A stretch of 16,013 bases of DNA from Armatimonadota bacterium (GCA_011773575.1 WVXJ01000160.1:6891-22903); one strand, 5' to 3'. Positions 6,049 through 13,462 are shown, numbered from the stretch's first letter. A program made the numbers and translations. Notes: generated by a model from the letters alone, not told the origin.

Positions 6049-8001
6049 CTAGCCGGTATTCCAGTTGTTCTGCATCTGTACAAGTTGGCTGCTAAGGAAA
6101 TTACTTTGCGTCTGCAGTTTAGCCAGCGCCTCTTCCATAACGGTGAACTGCTGGCGGAGGCGGTCTTGCTCTCTGACGATGGCCTCCTCCAGTTTGGTGA
6201 TGCTCTCATCTATATCGTCAATGCGTTCCTGCAGGGTGTTCTGTGAAGATTTCACCATACCGTCTTCCGACTCGGTCAGGAAATCCAGCATATCATCCAG
6301 CAAGGCGCTGGCCCCGGCAGTGTAATCCACCGTACCGTAAGAGCCCGCAGAAGTCGCCCTTATCAAGAGCGTCAGTCCCTTTGAGTCTCCGGCCGTGCTC
6401 TCCAGCATCTGGCCGCTGCCCTCCGCCGCCTCACCATTGATTGTCCCCGCCACGTCCACGCCGGCTTCTCCTGTGCCGGTGCCCGATTCTCCGGTAGGAG
6501 ATGATTCCGTCACCAGAACATTGCCGATGCCGGTGGTATCTGATGTGGCATTGGACTGGTCGGAGATGGCTGTCACCTCCGTGCTGTCACCATACCCGTT
6601 ACTCTTCAGTGTAAGATATTGGCCCGTGCCAGTACCGTCGGAGCCGGTGGCGGAGGCGGTGACTCCCGTCTCCGCGCTGTGATCATTAATGGCATCGACC
6701 ACTTCCGACTGGGTCATGCCTGCCGTCAGAGTGATGTTTACGCCATTTATGGTCAACACCTCATCCGCCGCCAATGCTAAGGTCTGTGCGACACCCGCGG
6801 TAACCCGCGCCTGTGTCGCCGCCTGGGTGATTTCAACCGCGTAACCAACTTCTTCCGTCGGCACAGTATCACCCGTCGCGCTGATGAATACTACATCGGC
6901 GTTTGAGGCTTCACCATACCGGGAGAAGAGTTTCATCACTCCGGTCAAATCGCTCTCCAGCGCGGACTCCAGGATGGTCTCATCCAGTGAGAGTTTGCCG
7001 TCGAAACCCACTGTTATACCCACCTGAGAAAGCAGTGAAAGTGAAGACGGCAATCCGGTGATGGGGTTGGAGACGCGGGAAATGAGATCGTTCTGTATAT
7101 GGCGAAGGCTGAACTCGCCGAAGAGCGTCCCGCTCTGTTCCGTCTCCTCATTATAATCCCACTGTGCGTCAATGTAGTCTATGACGGCATTGAAATCTGT
7201 GACGAAATTCTGCACCATCTCTTTGATGGCATCCGTATCCGAGACCACACTCACCGTCACCGGTGTCGCCGGGTCGGCGGCGTGCAGATCGAGAGTGAGG
7301 CCGGGGATCAGATCGGTAATCAGATTCGAACTACGGGTTATCGTCAGAGTTCCCATCTGCAGAGTGGCGTCGGTGGCGGTCTGCAGGTCACTGAAGACGG
7401 GCGCGGTGCCGCCGGAGAGGCTCACGTCAATGGTCATCTCTCCCGCCGTACCGGTGCTCCCGCTGGTAATCAGCAATCGGTAAGGCGTGGTGTCTGAGCC
7501 GTCATCTATGATGAAAGCATTCACATTGGCGTCAGAAGCGTTGATTGCGTCTCGCAGTCCCGCCAGAGTGAGTCCGTTCGCCGTTATCTCAACCGCTTCC
7601 TCTGATCCAACGGTTATGGTAACGGTTCCATCGCCCACCAGTGTGGTCAACTCCGCGTAGCCCTGAGAGGCAACCTCATGGGTGGTGGCGAGAGATTGAA
7701 CGGTGAAGGTATAATCACCCGGAGGGGGGCTGCCGGATACGCTCGCCGTCACCAGGCTCTCATTACTGGAAGCGGCGGTCATTGTCGAGAAGGCGGTATA
7801 AACGCCCAGCGCGGCGGCTTCCTCTTTCAAGGAAAGAAGTTGGGAATTCATCGTCTGCCAGGAGCTGAGTTTGGCGGAAAGGGTGGCCTTTTGCGCTTCA
7901 AGACGGAGAACAGGCACCCGCGCTAGGGTTTCGAGTTGAGCGAGGATGTCATCCGTCTGCAAACCAGAGATCAGACCGCTGATATACGCTGTTCCACTCA
8001 T
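6049..8001 (-). CDS. fliD: FliD, flagellar filament cap protein (large form)
   Basis: FliD forms the cap at the filament tip under which flagellin folds and inserts. The N-terminal family domain covers about 1-100 (ISGLISGLQTDDILAQLETL at 7-26 is typical). Two stretches resemble the flagellin hook IN motif: LTLAGLRDAINASDANVNA in the first third and MTQSEVVDAINDHSAETGV in the second half. The C-terminal domain ends in a coiled coil (about 584-650) with NFLSSQLVQMQNNW. At 650 residues it is longer than the roughly 470-500 of enterobacterial and Bacillus FliD. The extra length lies in the exposed middle and includes a Gly/Thr/Ser/Glu-rich linker. GGAG precedes ATG 8001 by 7 nt. It is flanked by flaG and fliS. 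Confidence 0.95.
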   Translation of the reverse strand: MSGTAYISGLISGLQTDDILAQLETLARVPVLRLEAQKATLSAKLSSWQTMNSQLLSLKEEAAALGVYTAFSTMTAASSNESLVTASVSGSPPPGDYTFTVQSLATTHEVASQGYAELTTLVGDGTVTITVGSEEAVEITANGLTLAGLRDAINASDANVNAFIIDDGSDTTPYRLLITSGSTGTAGEMTIDVSLSGGTAPVFSDLQTATDATLQMGTLTITRSSNLITDLIPGLTLDLHAADPATPVTVSVVSDTDAIKEMVQNFVTDFNAVIDYIDAQWDYNEETEQSGTLFGEFSLRHIQNDLISRVSNPITGLPSSLSLLSQVGITVGFDGKLSLDETILESALESDLTGVMKLFSRYGEASNADVVFISATGDTVPTEEVGYAVEITQAATQARVTAGVAQTLALAADEVLTINGVNITLTAGMTQSEVVDAINDHSAETGVTASATGSDGTGTGQYLTLKSNGYGDSTEVTAISDQSNATSDTTGIGNVLVTESSPTGESGTGTGEAGVDVAGTINGEAAEGSGQMLESTAGDSKGLTLLIRATSAGSYGTVDYTAGASALLDDMLDFLTESEDGMVKSSQNTLQERIDDIDESITKLEEAIVREQDRLRQQFTVMEEALAKLQTQSNFLSSQLVQMQNNWNTG

Positions 8002-8024
8002 TCGCGTCTCCAGTACTCCTTGGT

Positions 8025-8315
8025 CTAGGCCGAAGCATCAAAAACATGATGCGCGGCAAGAACGAAGTCTTGAGCGATCTGCCGAATCTTCTCCGGCGGG
8101 ATCTCCCTCACCACCCCGCCGGTATTGGGATTCTGCAGAGTCACCACCGCCTGTCGAAGAATGCGGTCATACTGATAACTGGCCTGCAGCGGCGGACTTG
8201 AACCCAGAGGAGAAATAGGATTGCTCCGGGCCGGCGGCTTTGCACGAGCACTTGATGCCTGCGCTGTCGCCGGCGAACCGGCCAACTGACTTGATACAAC
8301 AACTAATCCTTCCAT
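8025..8315 (-). CDS. flaG: FlaG family flagellar protein
   Basis: This predicted 96-residue protein has a disordered Ala/Pro/Ser-rich first half and the conserved FlaG C-terminal domain: YQYDRILRQAVVTLQNPNTG, then VVREIPPEKIRQIAQDF. Family members influence filament length, but the mechanism is poorly defined. I use ATG 8315; a GTG at 8348 would add 11 residues encoded in the hairpin-rich spacer after fliC, and a GTG at 8324 is also possible. No strong ribosome site marks any of them. It lies between fliC and fliD, a standard position, and ends 23 nt before fliD. Translation probably depends on read-through of the structure after fliC. Confidence 0.9.
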   Translation of the reverse strand: MEGLVVVSSQLAGSPATAQASSARAKPPARSNPISPLGSSPPLQASYQYDRILRQAVVTLQNPNTGGVVREIPPEKIRQIAQDFVLAAHHVFDASA

Positions 8316-8347
8316 TTTATTCACTACCCAGTGCTGCCCACCGTCCA

Positions 8348-8408
8348 CCCTCGAGCAAGAGGGAAGGTGGAAGGGGCCGCCATTAGGGCGAGGTCAACGG
8401 CCCCTTCC
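8348..8408 (-). terminator. Strong hairpin after fliC, partial terminator or 3' stabiliser
   Basis: GGAAGGGGCCG (8369-8379) and CGGCCCCTTCC (8398-8408) form a perfect 11-bp GC-rich stem with an 18-nt loop, 15 nt past the fliC stop. On the minus-strand transcript it is followed by a pyrimidine-rich stretch, ACCTTCCCTCTT, which is not a pure U run. A second small hairpin, CCCTC/GAGGG (8348-8352 with 8359-8363), follows directly. This could end or protect most fliC messages and let only a fraction continue into flaG-fliD-fliS. Confidence 0.65.
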
Positions 8409-8423
8409 TTGGGCGAGCCTCAA

Positions 8424-9287
8424 CTAACGAAGCATCGCAAGTATTACCTGCGGAGCCTGGTTAGCCTGTGTTAGCATCGCAGAGCCGGCCTGGAGCAGGA
8501 TCTGATTCCGGGTAAAGGTAATCATCTCCAACGCCATATCAACATCGCGGATGCTGCTCTCGGAAGCCGCCACGTTCTCCCGAGCAACGCTCAGCGACGC
8601 CAGATTCGACTCCAACGTGTTCTTCTGCACAGAACCCAGATACACTCTGAGGTCTGAAATTTGCACGACCGCAGCGTCGACAACGGCGATCGCACCCTGA
8701 GCATCAGAGGTTACGTCAATAGTGTCCACGTAACTGACACCATCGCCCAGGTTAGCGGCATGCAGGTCGCTTACCAGGGTCGCGCCTGTGAGGTCCAGGG
8801 TAACGGTCTGGTTCGCGTTGGCTCCCACCTGGAACACCTTGCCGTCAAGGTTGCCAAGGCTGGCGGTGTCGAACAACTTCATGTTGCCGAACTGAGTCTG
8901 CTCGGCAATGCGGTCAATGCTGTCGATTGCCTGGTTGATCTGCGCTTGGTCGGCAGCAATGGAAACGCTGTCGTTGGCGCCGGTGTTGGCGGCGTGCAGC
9001 GCCAGATCGCGCATGCTTCGCAGCAAGTTCTGAACCTCCTGCAATGCCGACTCAGCGGTCTTCAACATGTTGATGGCTTGCTGAGTGTTGGAAATTGCTT
9101 GGCCAAGACCGGATACCTGGCCGCGAAGGTTCTCGGAAATAACCAAACCTGCCGGGTCATCGGCAGCCGCATTGATGCGGAATCCGGATGAAAGTCTCTC
9201 GATCGACTTGCTCAGGTTTGTATCGTTCAAAGCTGTCCAACGATGCGCCGTGAGCGCGCCGATATTCTGGTTGATACGCAGTGCCAT
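8424..9287 (-). CDS. fliC: Flagellin, filament subunit
   Basis: This 287-residue flagellin consists almost only of the conserved D0/D1 helices: N-terminal about 1-145 (MALRINQNIGALTAHRW, IERLSSGFRINAAADDPAGL) and C-terminal about 200-287 (SLSVARENVAASESSIRDVD to NQAPQVILAMLR). A short beta-rich insert of roughly 50-60 residues stands in place of the large outer domains of enteric flagellins, giving a thin, minimal subunit. AGGAGG at 9296-9301 lies 8 nt before ATG 9287. It has its own sigma-28-type promoter (9526-9553) and a leader of about 230 nt with repeated GGA motifs, and is followed by a strong hairpin. Secretion chaperone FliS and regulators CsrA and FliW are neighbours. It is the only flagellin in the window. 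Confidence 0.97.
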   Translation of the reverse strand: MALRINQNIGALTAHRWTALNDTNLSKSIERLSSGFRINAAADDPAGLVISENLRGQVSGLGQAISNTQQAINMLKTAESALQEVQNLLRSMRDLALHAANTGANDSVSIAADQAQINQAIDSIDRIAEQTQFGNMKLFDTASLGNLDGKVFQVGANANQTVTLDLTGATLVSDLHAANLGDGVSYVDTIDVTSDAQGAIAVVDAAVVQISDLRVYLGSVQKNTLESNLASLSVARENVAASESSIRDVDMALEMITFTRNQILLQAGSAMLTQANQAPQVILAMLR

Positions 9288-9519
9288 TGGTGATTCCTCC
9301 TTGATTTTTTTGGGCCGGCAATCGGCGGTCGCCAGCCTTTGCTTCCTGCTTAGGTTGTGTTATTGTACTTTCCCGCAAAATCGGTTTGATGAAAGCAGCC
9401 TTACATGCCCACCCTACCGCAACTACCTGTCGGCAACGCAAAGGAATGCGGGAATCTCCTTCACGAGCCTCAGTTTGTTTTCTTTTTACCTCCTTTCGCC
9501 AGTTCTCTTGCCTTTGTTA
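9288..9519 (-). promoter_or_regulatory. fliC 5' leader with CsrA-type GGA motifs
   Basis: No gene lies here. Reading the minus strand, GGA trinucleotides occur at plus-strand positions 9491-9493, 9457-9459, 9371-9373, 9344-9346, and twice (9298-9300, 9295-9297) in the fliC Shine-Dalgarno. An upstream AAAGGAGG (9489-9496) resembles a ribosome site but has no start codon at usable distance. CsrA of B. subtilis represses hag by binding two such sites, one over the ribosome site. With csrA and fliW next door, the leader is the probable CsrA target. Confidence 0.6.
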
Positions 9520-9525
9520 ATAAGT

Positions 9526-9553
9526 ATATCGGCATTCTACGATTCAGACTTTA
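9526..9553 (-). promoter_or_regulatory. Sigma-28 (FliA) promoter for fliC
   Basis: Minus strand: -35 octamer TAAAGTCT (9546-9553) and -10 octamer GCCGATAT (9526-9533), separated by 12 nt. The family consensus is about TAAAGTTT, 11 nt, GCCGATAA, so the match is 7 of 8 and 7 of 8 with one extra spacer base. The first three bases of the -35 box are the csrA stop codon. Transcription should start near 9519. Confidence 0.85.
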
Positions 9554-9832
9554 GTCCTTGGAGCTCTTCTTGGGCTGTTTCTCGCTGTTGTGCTTCGGTA
9601 TGGGCTTCACTTTGCTCAGTTTTTCCAGTGCCTCTGCTCCCTTACGGGCCGCCTCTGCCGCTCGAATGTTCTCTATTCCTATTTCTTCCACAAGTTCCTT
9701 TCGATATACAGGCACATCTTTCGGAGCGGAAATACCGATTCTCACCTGGTCATCTTCAATCCGTACCAGTGTTATCTTGATATCCTCTCCAATGAGTATG
9801 GTCTCGCCCACCTTCCGTGTAAGGACAAGCAT
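9551..9832 (-). CDS. csrA: CsrA, RNA-binding translational repressor
   Basis: CsrA dimers bind GGA motifs in hairpin loops or over ribosome sites; in FliW-containing bacteria the main known target is flagellin mRNA. The core is canonical: MLVLTRKVGETILIGEDIKI, QVRIGISAPKDVPVYRKEL, with RNA-contact arginines at positions 6 and 44. Asn55 (GIENIRAA) matches the asparagine that in B. subtilis CsrA is needed for FliW control. At 93 residues it is longer than the 61-74 common in the family; the extra is a basic tail (about 74-93, many Lys, Pro and Ser). GGGGGA precedes ATG 9832. It lies 29 nt after fliW, and its stop codon forms part of the fliC promoter. Confidence 0.96.
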   Translation of the reverse strand: MLVLTRKVGETILIGEDIKITLVRIEDDQVRIGISAPKDVPVYRKELVEEIGIENIRAAEAARKGAEALEKLSKVKPIPKHNSEKQPKKSSKD

Positions 9833-9861
9833 CTCAATTCCCCCGCTTCTACTGAATGCGA

Positions 9862-10317
9862 TTAACCCGCCGCAGAGTCGGTCGCCTGGAGCGCATCTCC
9901 CACAAGCGGATGTTTGGTGGTATAGCGCTCATCCTCAAGAATCACCTGTTTCGCCCTGCGCGTTTTGGTGCCGATTACAACCGGCGCGACGAGATTGGCA
10001 GTTATTTCTCGCCCTTCCGGGCCCAGCGTCAGCAGCGCAAGGACAAAAGCATCCTCAGGCGCTTCCATGCCCAGCAGTTCAGCGTCGCTTTCGCATACCT
10101 CAAGTTCGTAGTCCGGGAAGAAATCATAGGGGTTTATGACCACAAATGCAAGCCCCGGCTCATCCACCATCTGCAGCCATTTGAAGGCGCTGTCGGAGGA
10201 TTCCTGCAGCAGACAAAAGCGCTTTGCCTTATCTATGCCCACCAGACCTTCAGGCATCTCCAGAATCGTCTCAGGATCAATCTCCAACTCACCGAATCGG
10301 ACTGTCTCTATTATCAT
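9862..10317 (-). CDS. fliW: FliW, flagellar assembly factor and CsrA antagonist
   Basis: FliW binds either flagellin or CsrA. When flagellin is exported, freed FliW sequesters CsrA and flagellin translation is relieved. The protein has about 151 residues, the normal length, with the family pattern VRFGELEIDPETILEMPEGL, then FKWLQMVDEPGLAFVVINPY and ILEDERYTTKHPL near the C terminus. ATG 10317 is chosen because AAGAGGT (10324-10330) stands 6 nt upstream; the ATG at 10323 touches that ribosome site and would be too close. It follows flgL by a short gap and precedes csrA, so sensor and target are made from the same transcript. Identification is secure. Confidence 0.95.
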   Translation of the reverse strand: MIIETVRFGELEIDPETILEMPEGLVGIDKAKRFCLLQESSDSAFKWLQMVDEPGLAFVVINPYDFFPDYELEVCESDAELLGMEAPEDAFVLALLTLGPEGREITANLVAPVVIGTKTRRAKQVILEDERYTTKHPLVGDALQATDSAAG

Positions 10318-10340
10318 CGGCATACCTCTTTATACGCACA

Positions 10341-11255
10341 CTAACGCAGGAACTCTGTCAGGCCGTTGCCGGACAACATAGCGGCTACGGCGGCGGTGGC
10401 CTGGTACACGTTCTCTTGCGTCTGTAGTTCAAGCATAACTCTTGCAAAGTCTGCGTCCTCTGTGTTAGATAAGGACTCCGTAAGAGAGAGTTGACTGTCG
10501 GAGAGCCGGTTCAGGGCAAGTTCAATGCCCTGTTGCCTGGCCCCCACCTCTCCTCTCAGAACGAGTATACGAGAGAGGTGTTCATCTATCTGGGTGAGGC
10601 TGGTCTGTATCTGCGTCAGATCCTCCGCCAGGAGTGCATCCTTCAGCAAATCGAGAGTGGCGAAGAGGTCGGGGAGGGCCGGGTCGGCCTGCCCGTTCAT
10701 ATTGAAGACTTGGTCGCCCGGCAGATTCACAGCCACGGTTGAAGTGCGCCCCACTTCGAAGACCGCAACACCTCCATCTCCGGAGTAGGTTACCGGCGGG
10801 TCGGCGGCGAGATCGAGACTGAAGGGGGCGTCGTTTATCTTATGGCCGGCGAAGAGGAAGCGTCCCGCCCGTTCGCTGTTGGCGGTGCCGACAACAGCTT
10901 GCAGCACCTGCTCGACCTGTTGCGCGAGCGCTTCTCTCGTCGTGGTATCAACGGTGCCGGTGGCTCCGGCAAGCGCGTATTGCCGCGCCACGCGCAGCAG
11001 ATTGACGACCTCTCCCAGAGAGCTTTCCGTCATTGTCAGCAGAGCGTCGGCTTCTTCAGCATTCTTCTTGTATTGAGCGACCTCCGCCAGAGCAGACCTC
11101 AGCGCTGCCGCGCGCACCGCGCCCACCGGTTCATCCGAGGGCCTGTTGATGCGCAAACCGGAGGCCATCTGCTCTTGCAGCCGATAGAGATTCTCTACCG
11201 TCCGCCCCATTCGTGCGATCAGATTATGATTCATCATGGAGTCGGTAATTCGCAT
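10341..11255 (-). CDS. flgL: FlgL (HAP3), hook-filament junction protein
   Basis: FlgL forms the second junction zone between hook and filament. The 304-residue protein is flagellin-like at both ends: MRITDSMMNHNLIARMGRTV and QMASGLRINRPSDEPVGAVR at the N terminus, and helices with EDADFARVMLELQTQENVYQ (about 266-285), ending NGLTEFLR. The centre, about 140-220, holds a small beta-rich domain. AGGGGA overlaps the flgK stop and lies just before ATG 11255; the two genes are 8 nt apart. Substrates of the FlgN chaperone, FlgK and FlgL, are encoded next to each other and to flgN. Identification is secure. Confidence 0.95.
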   Translation of the reverse strand: MRITDSMMNHNLIARMGRTVENLYRLQEQMASGLRINRPSDEPVGAVRAAALRSALAEVAQYKKNAEEADALLTMTESSLGEVVNLLRVARQYALAGATGTVDTTTREALAQQVEQVLQAVVGTANSERAGRFLFAGHKINDAPFSLDLAADPPVTYSGDGGVAVFEVGRTSTVAVNLPGDQVFNMNGQADPALPDLFATLDLLKDALLAEDLTQIQTSLTQIDEHLSRILVLRGEVGARQQGIELALNRLSDSQLSLTESLSNTEDADFARVMLELQTQENVYQATAAVAAMLSGNGLTEFLR

Positions 11256-11263
11256 GATTTCCC

Positions 11264-12661
11264 CTAGATTGGCGGCGCCATCCTCTCGATGATGGTGAGG
11301 ATCATCTCATCCGCCGTGGTCAGCACTCGGGCCGCCGCATCATAAGCGTGCTGATACTGAATCATATTCGCCATCTCTTCATCCAGAGACACTCCGGCAA
11401 GAGATTGCTGCTGGACGAGCACCTGCTCATTGAGCAGGTGAGCCGCGTTGGCGCTGTCTCCCGCCGTCTTTACATCGGCCCCCACCTGTCCCAGCAAAGA
11501 GCGCCAGGCCAGCCCCAAAGATTCGCCCCCGGGCATAACCGGCTCGTTGCGAAGCCCTGCAATGGAGAGCGCCACCGAACCATCACCAGGAGAACCCGCC
11601 GCCGCGGCTGCTGCAATCACCCTGGCGTCAGCAAGGACGGCGGCATCCACTGTTAGATTCGCGGCCGTCGAACCGGCCGTGAAGAAATCTATCCCGGTGG
11701 TTCCATCCAGCCCGAAGCCGGTCTGGTGAAGGGCATTCACCTCTGAGACCAGAGTTGTAACAATCGCGTCCAACTGGCTCATATACTGGGGGATGGCTTG
11801 CTCCTGTATGTACAGTTGCCCGGCGAGTTCGCCCGCCGTTATCTGCGCGGCGGTGCCGTCATCCTCCCATCTCACCTCAAGGTGACCGGTGGCTCCCTGC
11901 ACTGTGGTGAGCGCAAAGGCGAGTTCGCCCTGCACCAATGGTTTGCCTCCCAGGTTCAGAATGGGTTGAGCGTTTTCAGGGGAGATGAGCGTCGCACCGG
12001 TCAGTTCGCTCAACCGCAGCAAAAGAGAGTCTCTCTGGTCGAGCAGATCATTGGGCTGTCTGCCCTCCGCCAGAGCGACGGCTATCTGGCGGTTCAATTC
12101 CGCCGTCTGTTGGGAGAGACGATTTATCTCTTCAACACTCCCGGCTATGGCGATGTCCAGGTTGGAGGCCTGCCACTGCAGTTTCTGCACTATATCTCGG
12201 AATCCAGCCGCCAGCGCTGTCGCCTGAGAGCGTACCTGTACACGAGCAGATAGGTCATCCGGACGGGTGCTGAGTGTCTGCCAGGCATCCCAGAACTGGT
12301 CCAGAACCGTGCCCAGATCCTCTCCGGGAGCAGGTGCCACAATGCCCTCTATTTCTCGCAGCGCATTATAGGTCGTATCCCACTGTCCCACCTGACCCGC
12401 GGTGGTGCGCAGATGGAGCCCCAGATAGCCGTCCTGTGCGCGGCGAATAAGGGACACCTGGACACCTGTCCCCACCATTCCTCCCAAGATCGTTTCGGCC
12501 GTGCCCGGTGGAGGATAGGGGCGGGTAGAGGAGAGGATCGCCTCCTGTCGGCGAAAGCCTGGAGTGTTGACATTCGCCACATTGTGCCCGGCCGTATTCA
12601 TGGCCTGGAATTGGGCCTGGAGGCTGGATAGTGCTGTAGTTATGATGGAGAAAGATGACAT
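11264..12661 (-). CDS. flgK: FlgK (HAP1), hook-filament junction protein
   Basis: FlgK joins the hook to FlgL. The 465-residue protein has the rod/hook N-terminal signature (SLQAQFQAMNTAGHNVANVN, then TPGFRRQE), long helices at about 85-215, a central beta-rich region, and the C-terminal FlgK helix EMANMIQYQHAYDAAARVLT. It is somewhat shorter than the enteric protein (about 547). ATG 12661 lies 8 nt after the flgN stop and has no clear ribosome site, suggesting translational coupling to flgN. This couples the junction protein to its chaperone. Confidence 0.95.
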   Translation of the reverse strand: MSSFSIITTALSSLQAQFQAMNTAGHNVANVNTPGFRRQEAILSSTRPYPPPGTAETILGGMVGTGVQVSLIRRAQDGYLGLHLRTTAGQVGQWDTTYNALREIEGIVAPAPGEDLGTVLDQFWDAWQTLSTRPDDLSARVQVRSQATALAAGFRDIVQKLQWQASNLDIAIAGSVEEINRLSQQTAELNRQIAVALAEGRQPNDLLDQRDSLLLRLSELTGATLISPENAQPILNLGGKPLVQGELAFALTTVQGATGHLEVRWEDDGTAAQITAGELAGQLYIQEQAIPQYMSQLDAIVTTLVSEVNALHQTGFGLDGTTGIDFFTAGSTAANLTVDAAVLADARVIAAAAAAGSPGDGSVALSIAGLRNEPVMPGGESLGLAWRSLLGQVGADVKTAGDSANAAHLLNEQVLVQQQSLAGVSLDEEMANMIQYQHAYDAAARVLTTADEMILTIIERMAPPI

Positions 12662-12669
12662 TGATGGCT

Positions 12670-13119
12670 TCAGGCTGTTCTGTTCATCAGGGAAGTGGAG
12701 AGTCGAGATTGGCGTCTGCCGGCGGCAGAGTAAGAGGGGTCCTCTTCTCTGCCGGCAAGCAGACTAATCGAAAAATCGTTATAGCGCATCGCTTCTCGCG
12801 CCAGTATCCAGTTGAACCGGCCCTGGCGGCGCAGGTCTTCGGCGAGCTCCTTCACATCCAGACGCAGTTGGCGGCACTCTTCCGTTTCATCAGCCACTTC
12901 TTGGGCCGACTCCTCGGAATCGCCCAGCACCGTTGCGGTCCTGTTCATCGCCCTGGAAAGCTTCTGCAATAGGGCGCTTTGTTGAGAGACTATCTCAGCC
13001 AGCCTGTCCGCCTTACCCGCTATCAGGCAATCACGCTGCTCCTCAGCGGAGGCGAGCAGTCCTCTGAGAAGGTCCCTCTCCTGGCGCAGCCTCAATGCCA
13101 GGACCTTTGACTCAGCCAT
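12670..13119 (-). CDS. flgN: FlgN family export chaperone for FlgK and FlgL
   Basis: This predicted 149-residue helical cytoplasmic protein has typical FlgN features: N-terminal helix VLALRLRQERDLLRGLLASA, the segment ADRLAEIVSQQSALLQKLSR at about 37-56, and a long third helix up to about 120, followed by a polar tail. FlgN binds FlgK and FlgL before export. ATG 13119 follows the flgM stop by one base, with GGGGAG 7 nt upstream. Position between flgM and flgK is the usual one. Sequence conservation in the family is low, but synteny is strong. Confidence 0.88.
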   Translation of the reverse strand: MAESKVLALRLRQERDLLRGLLASAEEQRDCLIAGKADRLAEIVSQQSALLQKLSRAMNRTATVLGDSEESAQEVADETEECRQLRLDVKELAEDLRRQGRFNWILAREAMRYNDFSISLLAGREEDPSYSAAGRRQSRLSTSLMNRTA

Positions 13120-13120
13120 T

Positions 13121-13420
13121 TCAACTCCCCAGCAACTTCGTCAGGCGGGCCTCGGCGAGGATCTTCTCTGCGATCGTATCAGAGGAGATGCGGAAGGTTC
13201 CCTTGGCGATCTGACTTCGCAGTTCGGCCACCCGGTCCGCGCGTACATCCGGCAGTCTTGCAATTACCCGCATCGCCAGATCGATCTCTTCCGCCTTTGC
13301 GGAAAAGGTTGCCTGATCGGATTTGAGACCAGGCGCGGGCGGCTTGTTCGCACTTGCCCGTTCGATCTTGTTAAAGTGGGATTCCAGGATACGCCCGATT
13401 TGCTCGGTTGAGATATGCAC
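13121..13420 (-). CDS. flgM: FlgM, anti-sigma-28 factor
   Basis: FlgM binds FliA until hook completion, when it is exported and late genes switch on. The protein is about 99 residues. The N-terminal half is polar and probably disordered. The sigma-binding helices lie at the C-terminal end: KAEEIDLAMRVIARLPDVRA, VAELRSQIAKGTFRISSDTI and AEKILAEARL, matching the family pattern. I favour GTG at 13420 (MHISTEQIGRIL), since GGAGGTGAT at 13425-13433 is well spaced for it; ATG 13426 and GTG 13435 lie within or before that ribosome site. It is first in the flgM-flgN-flgK-flgL-fliW-csrA run, behind an apparent sigma-28 promoter, giving feedback control. Confidence 0.93.
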   Translation of the reverse strand: MHISTEQIGRILESHFNKIERASANKPPAPGLKSDQATFSAKAEEIDLAMRVIARLPDVRADRVAELRSQIAKGTFRISSDTIAEKILAEARLTKLLGS

Positions 13421-13424
13421 CTCC

Positions 13425-13433
13425 ATCACCTCC
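13425..13433 (-). promoter_or_regulatory. Ribosome binding site that favours the GTG start of flgM
   Basis: On the minus strand this is GGAGGTGAT, complementary to the 3' end of 16S rRNA. Its GGAGG part ends 8 nt before GTG 13420. It contains the first two bases of ATG 13426, making that ATG a less likely start. Confidence 0.55.
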
Positions 13434-13447
13434 ACCAGGGCAATACA

Positions 13448-13462
13448 CCCGCCTCAGGCGGG
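13448..13462 (-). promoter_or_regulatory. Compact GC hairpin in the flgM leader
   Basis: CCCGCC (13448-13453) and GGCGGG (13457-13462) form a perfect 6-bp all-GC stem with a 3-nt loop. If transcription starts near 13470 as predicted, the hairpin begins within about 10 nt of the 5' end of the flgM message and could protect that end. No T run follows, so it is not a terminator. Confidence 0.55.

Noticed and set aside
8661..9191. 176-codon plus-strand reading frame inside fliC
   Set aside because: Explained as the complement of a well-conserved flagellin with biased codon use.
9390..9420. Second sigma-28-like site in the fliC leader (TAAGGCTG and ACCGATTT)
   Set aside because: Only about half of the -35 positions match and the spacing is 10 nt, unlike the other two sites.
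9085..9780. Long plus-strand reading frame opposite fliC, its leader and csrA
   Set aside because: It is antisense to two certain genes and a promoter, has a low-complexity Ser/Leu/Phe composition, and resembles nothing I recognise.
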